Shown: piece after piece, positions 14,073-14,619 of the stretch
Numbering within the stretch: the stretch's first letter is position 1
Layout: the number at the start of each line of letters is the position of its first letter
Origin: Betaproteobacteria bacterium
GTDB lineage: Bacteria > Pseudomonadota > Gammaproteobacteria > Burkholderiales > SG8-41
Assembly (NCBI GenBank): GCA_021300125.1
Contig: JAJTHX010000322.1
Location: forward strand, 1 to 14,619
DNA: 14,619 bases
Reading direction: 5' to 3'
The notes under the pieces: model-generated
What the model saw: the letters and a program-made list of their open reading frames with translations, nothing else
Told to the model about the DNA's origin: nothing
The model's database searches: none
Translations under genes and position numbers: made by a program

Positions 14073-14081
14073 TGGTATAAT
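14073..14081 (+). promoter_or_regulatory. Extended -10 element in the convergent gap, possible antisense promoter
   Basis: TGG followed by a perfect TATAAT at 14076-14081 forms an extended -10. The -35 position (14053-14058, CTGTAA) is poor. If active it would transcribe antisense to dolP. The gap is very A/T-rich, so chance is a real alternative. Confidence 0.22.
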
Positions 14082-14619
14082 TTAGTCTAGGTATTCAAAT
14101 AGACGTACCACCTTGCGCACGCCGCCGGTGGTGCGGGCGACCTCGGTGGCATCTGCTGCCTCCTGCCGTCGCACCATGCCCATCAGGAATACGGTGCCGG
14201 CTTCGGTGACGACCTTGACATGCAGCGGGCTGAAGCTGCGTGCATCGACAAAGCGGGCCTTGACCTTGGAGGTGATCACCGCGTCGTTGGTGCGGGCCTG
14301 CAGCGCGCTGTTGCCGCCGACCTGCAGCTCGTTGAACACGCCGCGCACGTTTTCGACCGCGCGTGCCACGCGCTCCGCCTCGGCCTTCGCCGCCTCGTTC
14401 GGCACCTCGCCCGAGAGCAGGACCATGCGGTTGTAGCTGGTGACGTTGATGTTGGCGTCCTTGACGCGTTCGGCGATACGCGAGGCGGCGCGCAGCTCGA
14501 TGCCCTGGTCCTCGGTGATGGTGCCGACGGTGCGCCGGTCCTCGGCCACCAGCACGCCGGTGGCGACGCCGCCGATCGCCACCGCAGCACAGCCTGAAAC
14601 CACCGGCAGCAGCGCGATC
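14082..14619 (-). CDS. dolP: Dual BON-domain outer-membrane lipoprotein DolP, 5' end missing
   Basis: Ends at TAA (complement of 14082-14084); the frame is still open at the window edge, so the first few codons of the signal peptide are missing. The visible start IALLPVVSGCAAVAIGGVATG contains a lipobox (VSGC), so the product is a lipoprotein. Two BON domains follow: one around RTVGTITEDQGIELR...INVTSYNRMVLLSGEVPNE and a second around TNDAVITSKVKARF...VKVVTEAGTVFLMG. This closely follows the E. coli DolP (YraP) layout, which supports outer-membrane integrity and binds anionic phospholipid at the division site. The GTG at 14603 is not the true start because the signal peptide continues upstream. 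It lies outside the light operon, convergent with it across a 23-bp gap. Confidence 0.92.
   Translation of the reverse strand, partial: IALLPVVSGCAAVAIGGVATGVLVAEDRRTVGTITEDQGIELRAASRIAERVKDANINVTSYNRMVLLSGEVPNEAAKAEAERVARAVENVRGVFNELQVGGNSALQARTNDAVITSKVKARFVDARSFSPLHVKVVTEAGTVFLMGMVRRQEAADATEVARTTGGVRKVVRLFEYLD

Overview
The window comes from a high-GC proteobacterium, most likely a betaproteobacterium (perhaps Rhodocyclales or a relative). The clues are a stand-alone heptose-phosphate adenylyltransferase (rfaE2) rather than a fused HldE, the order birA-coaX-SPOR protein facing rfaE2, and high-GC coding sequence throughout. I see no tRNA, rRNA, CRISPR array or insertion sequence.

Layout. 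The left edge (1-2056, + strand) is housekeeping: the 3' part of birA, coaX and a membrane-anchored SPOR protein, with start and stop codons overlapping. rfaE2 follows on the - strand (2089-2574). The right edge (14082-14619, - strand) is dolP, a two-BON-domain outer-membrane lipoprotein that runs off the window. The stretch between them (about 2.6-14.06 kb) is a bidirectional light and photo-oxidative stress locus. Its centre is the 217-bp gap 6176-6392.

From that gap a leftward operon runs: a MerR-type regulator with an intact adenosylcobalamin light-sensing domain (LitR/CarH type), a 42-residue DUF2256 zinc-ribbon protein, an iron-sulfur (6-4) photolyase of the PhrB type, a di-iron acyl-ACP-desaturase-like protein, and possibly rfaE2. 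A nine-gene operon runs rightward: folE2, a flavin amine-oxidase-like protein, DUF1365, a cyclopropane-synthase-family methyltransferase, a secreted chalcone-isomerase-fold protein, a GPH-type transporter, a DUF3833 lipoprotein, an SDR oxidoreductase and an NTF2/SnoaL-like protein. Every junction after folE2/oxidase overlaps.

The gap holds two strong sigma70-type promoters lying face to face over the same 34 bp: + strand TGGACA-17-TACAAT and - strand TTGACA-17-AATAAT. A tandem set of TnnACA elements at 10- and 11-bp spacing lies over both, resembling the operator type described for CarH. My reading is that in the dark the B12-loaded tetramer shuts both promoters, and that light releases DNA repair (photolyase) and a membrane-lipid modification pathway together. 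The pathway would be methylation and oxidation of unsaturated acyl chains, perhaps toward methylated or furan fatty acids that scavenge singlet oxygen. The components belong to known families. The least described parts are the promoter/operator geometry, the di-iron protein in the repair operon, and the envelope proteins attached to the lipid operon.
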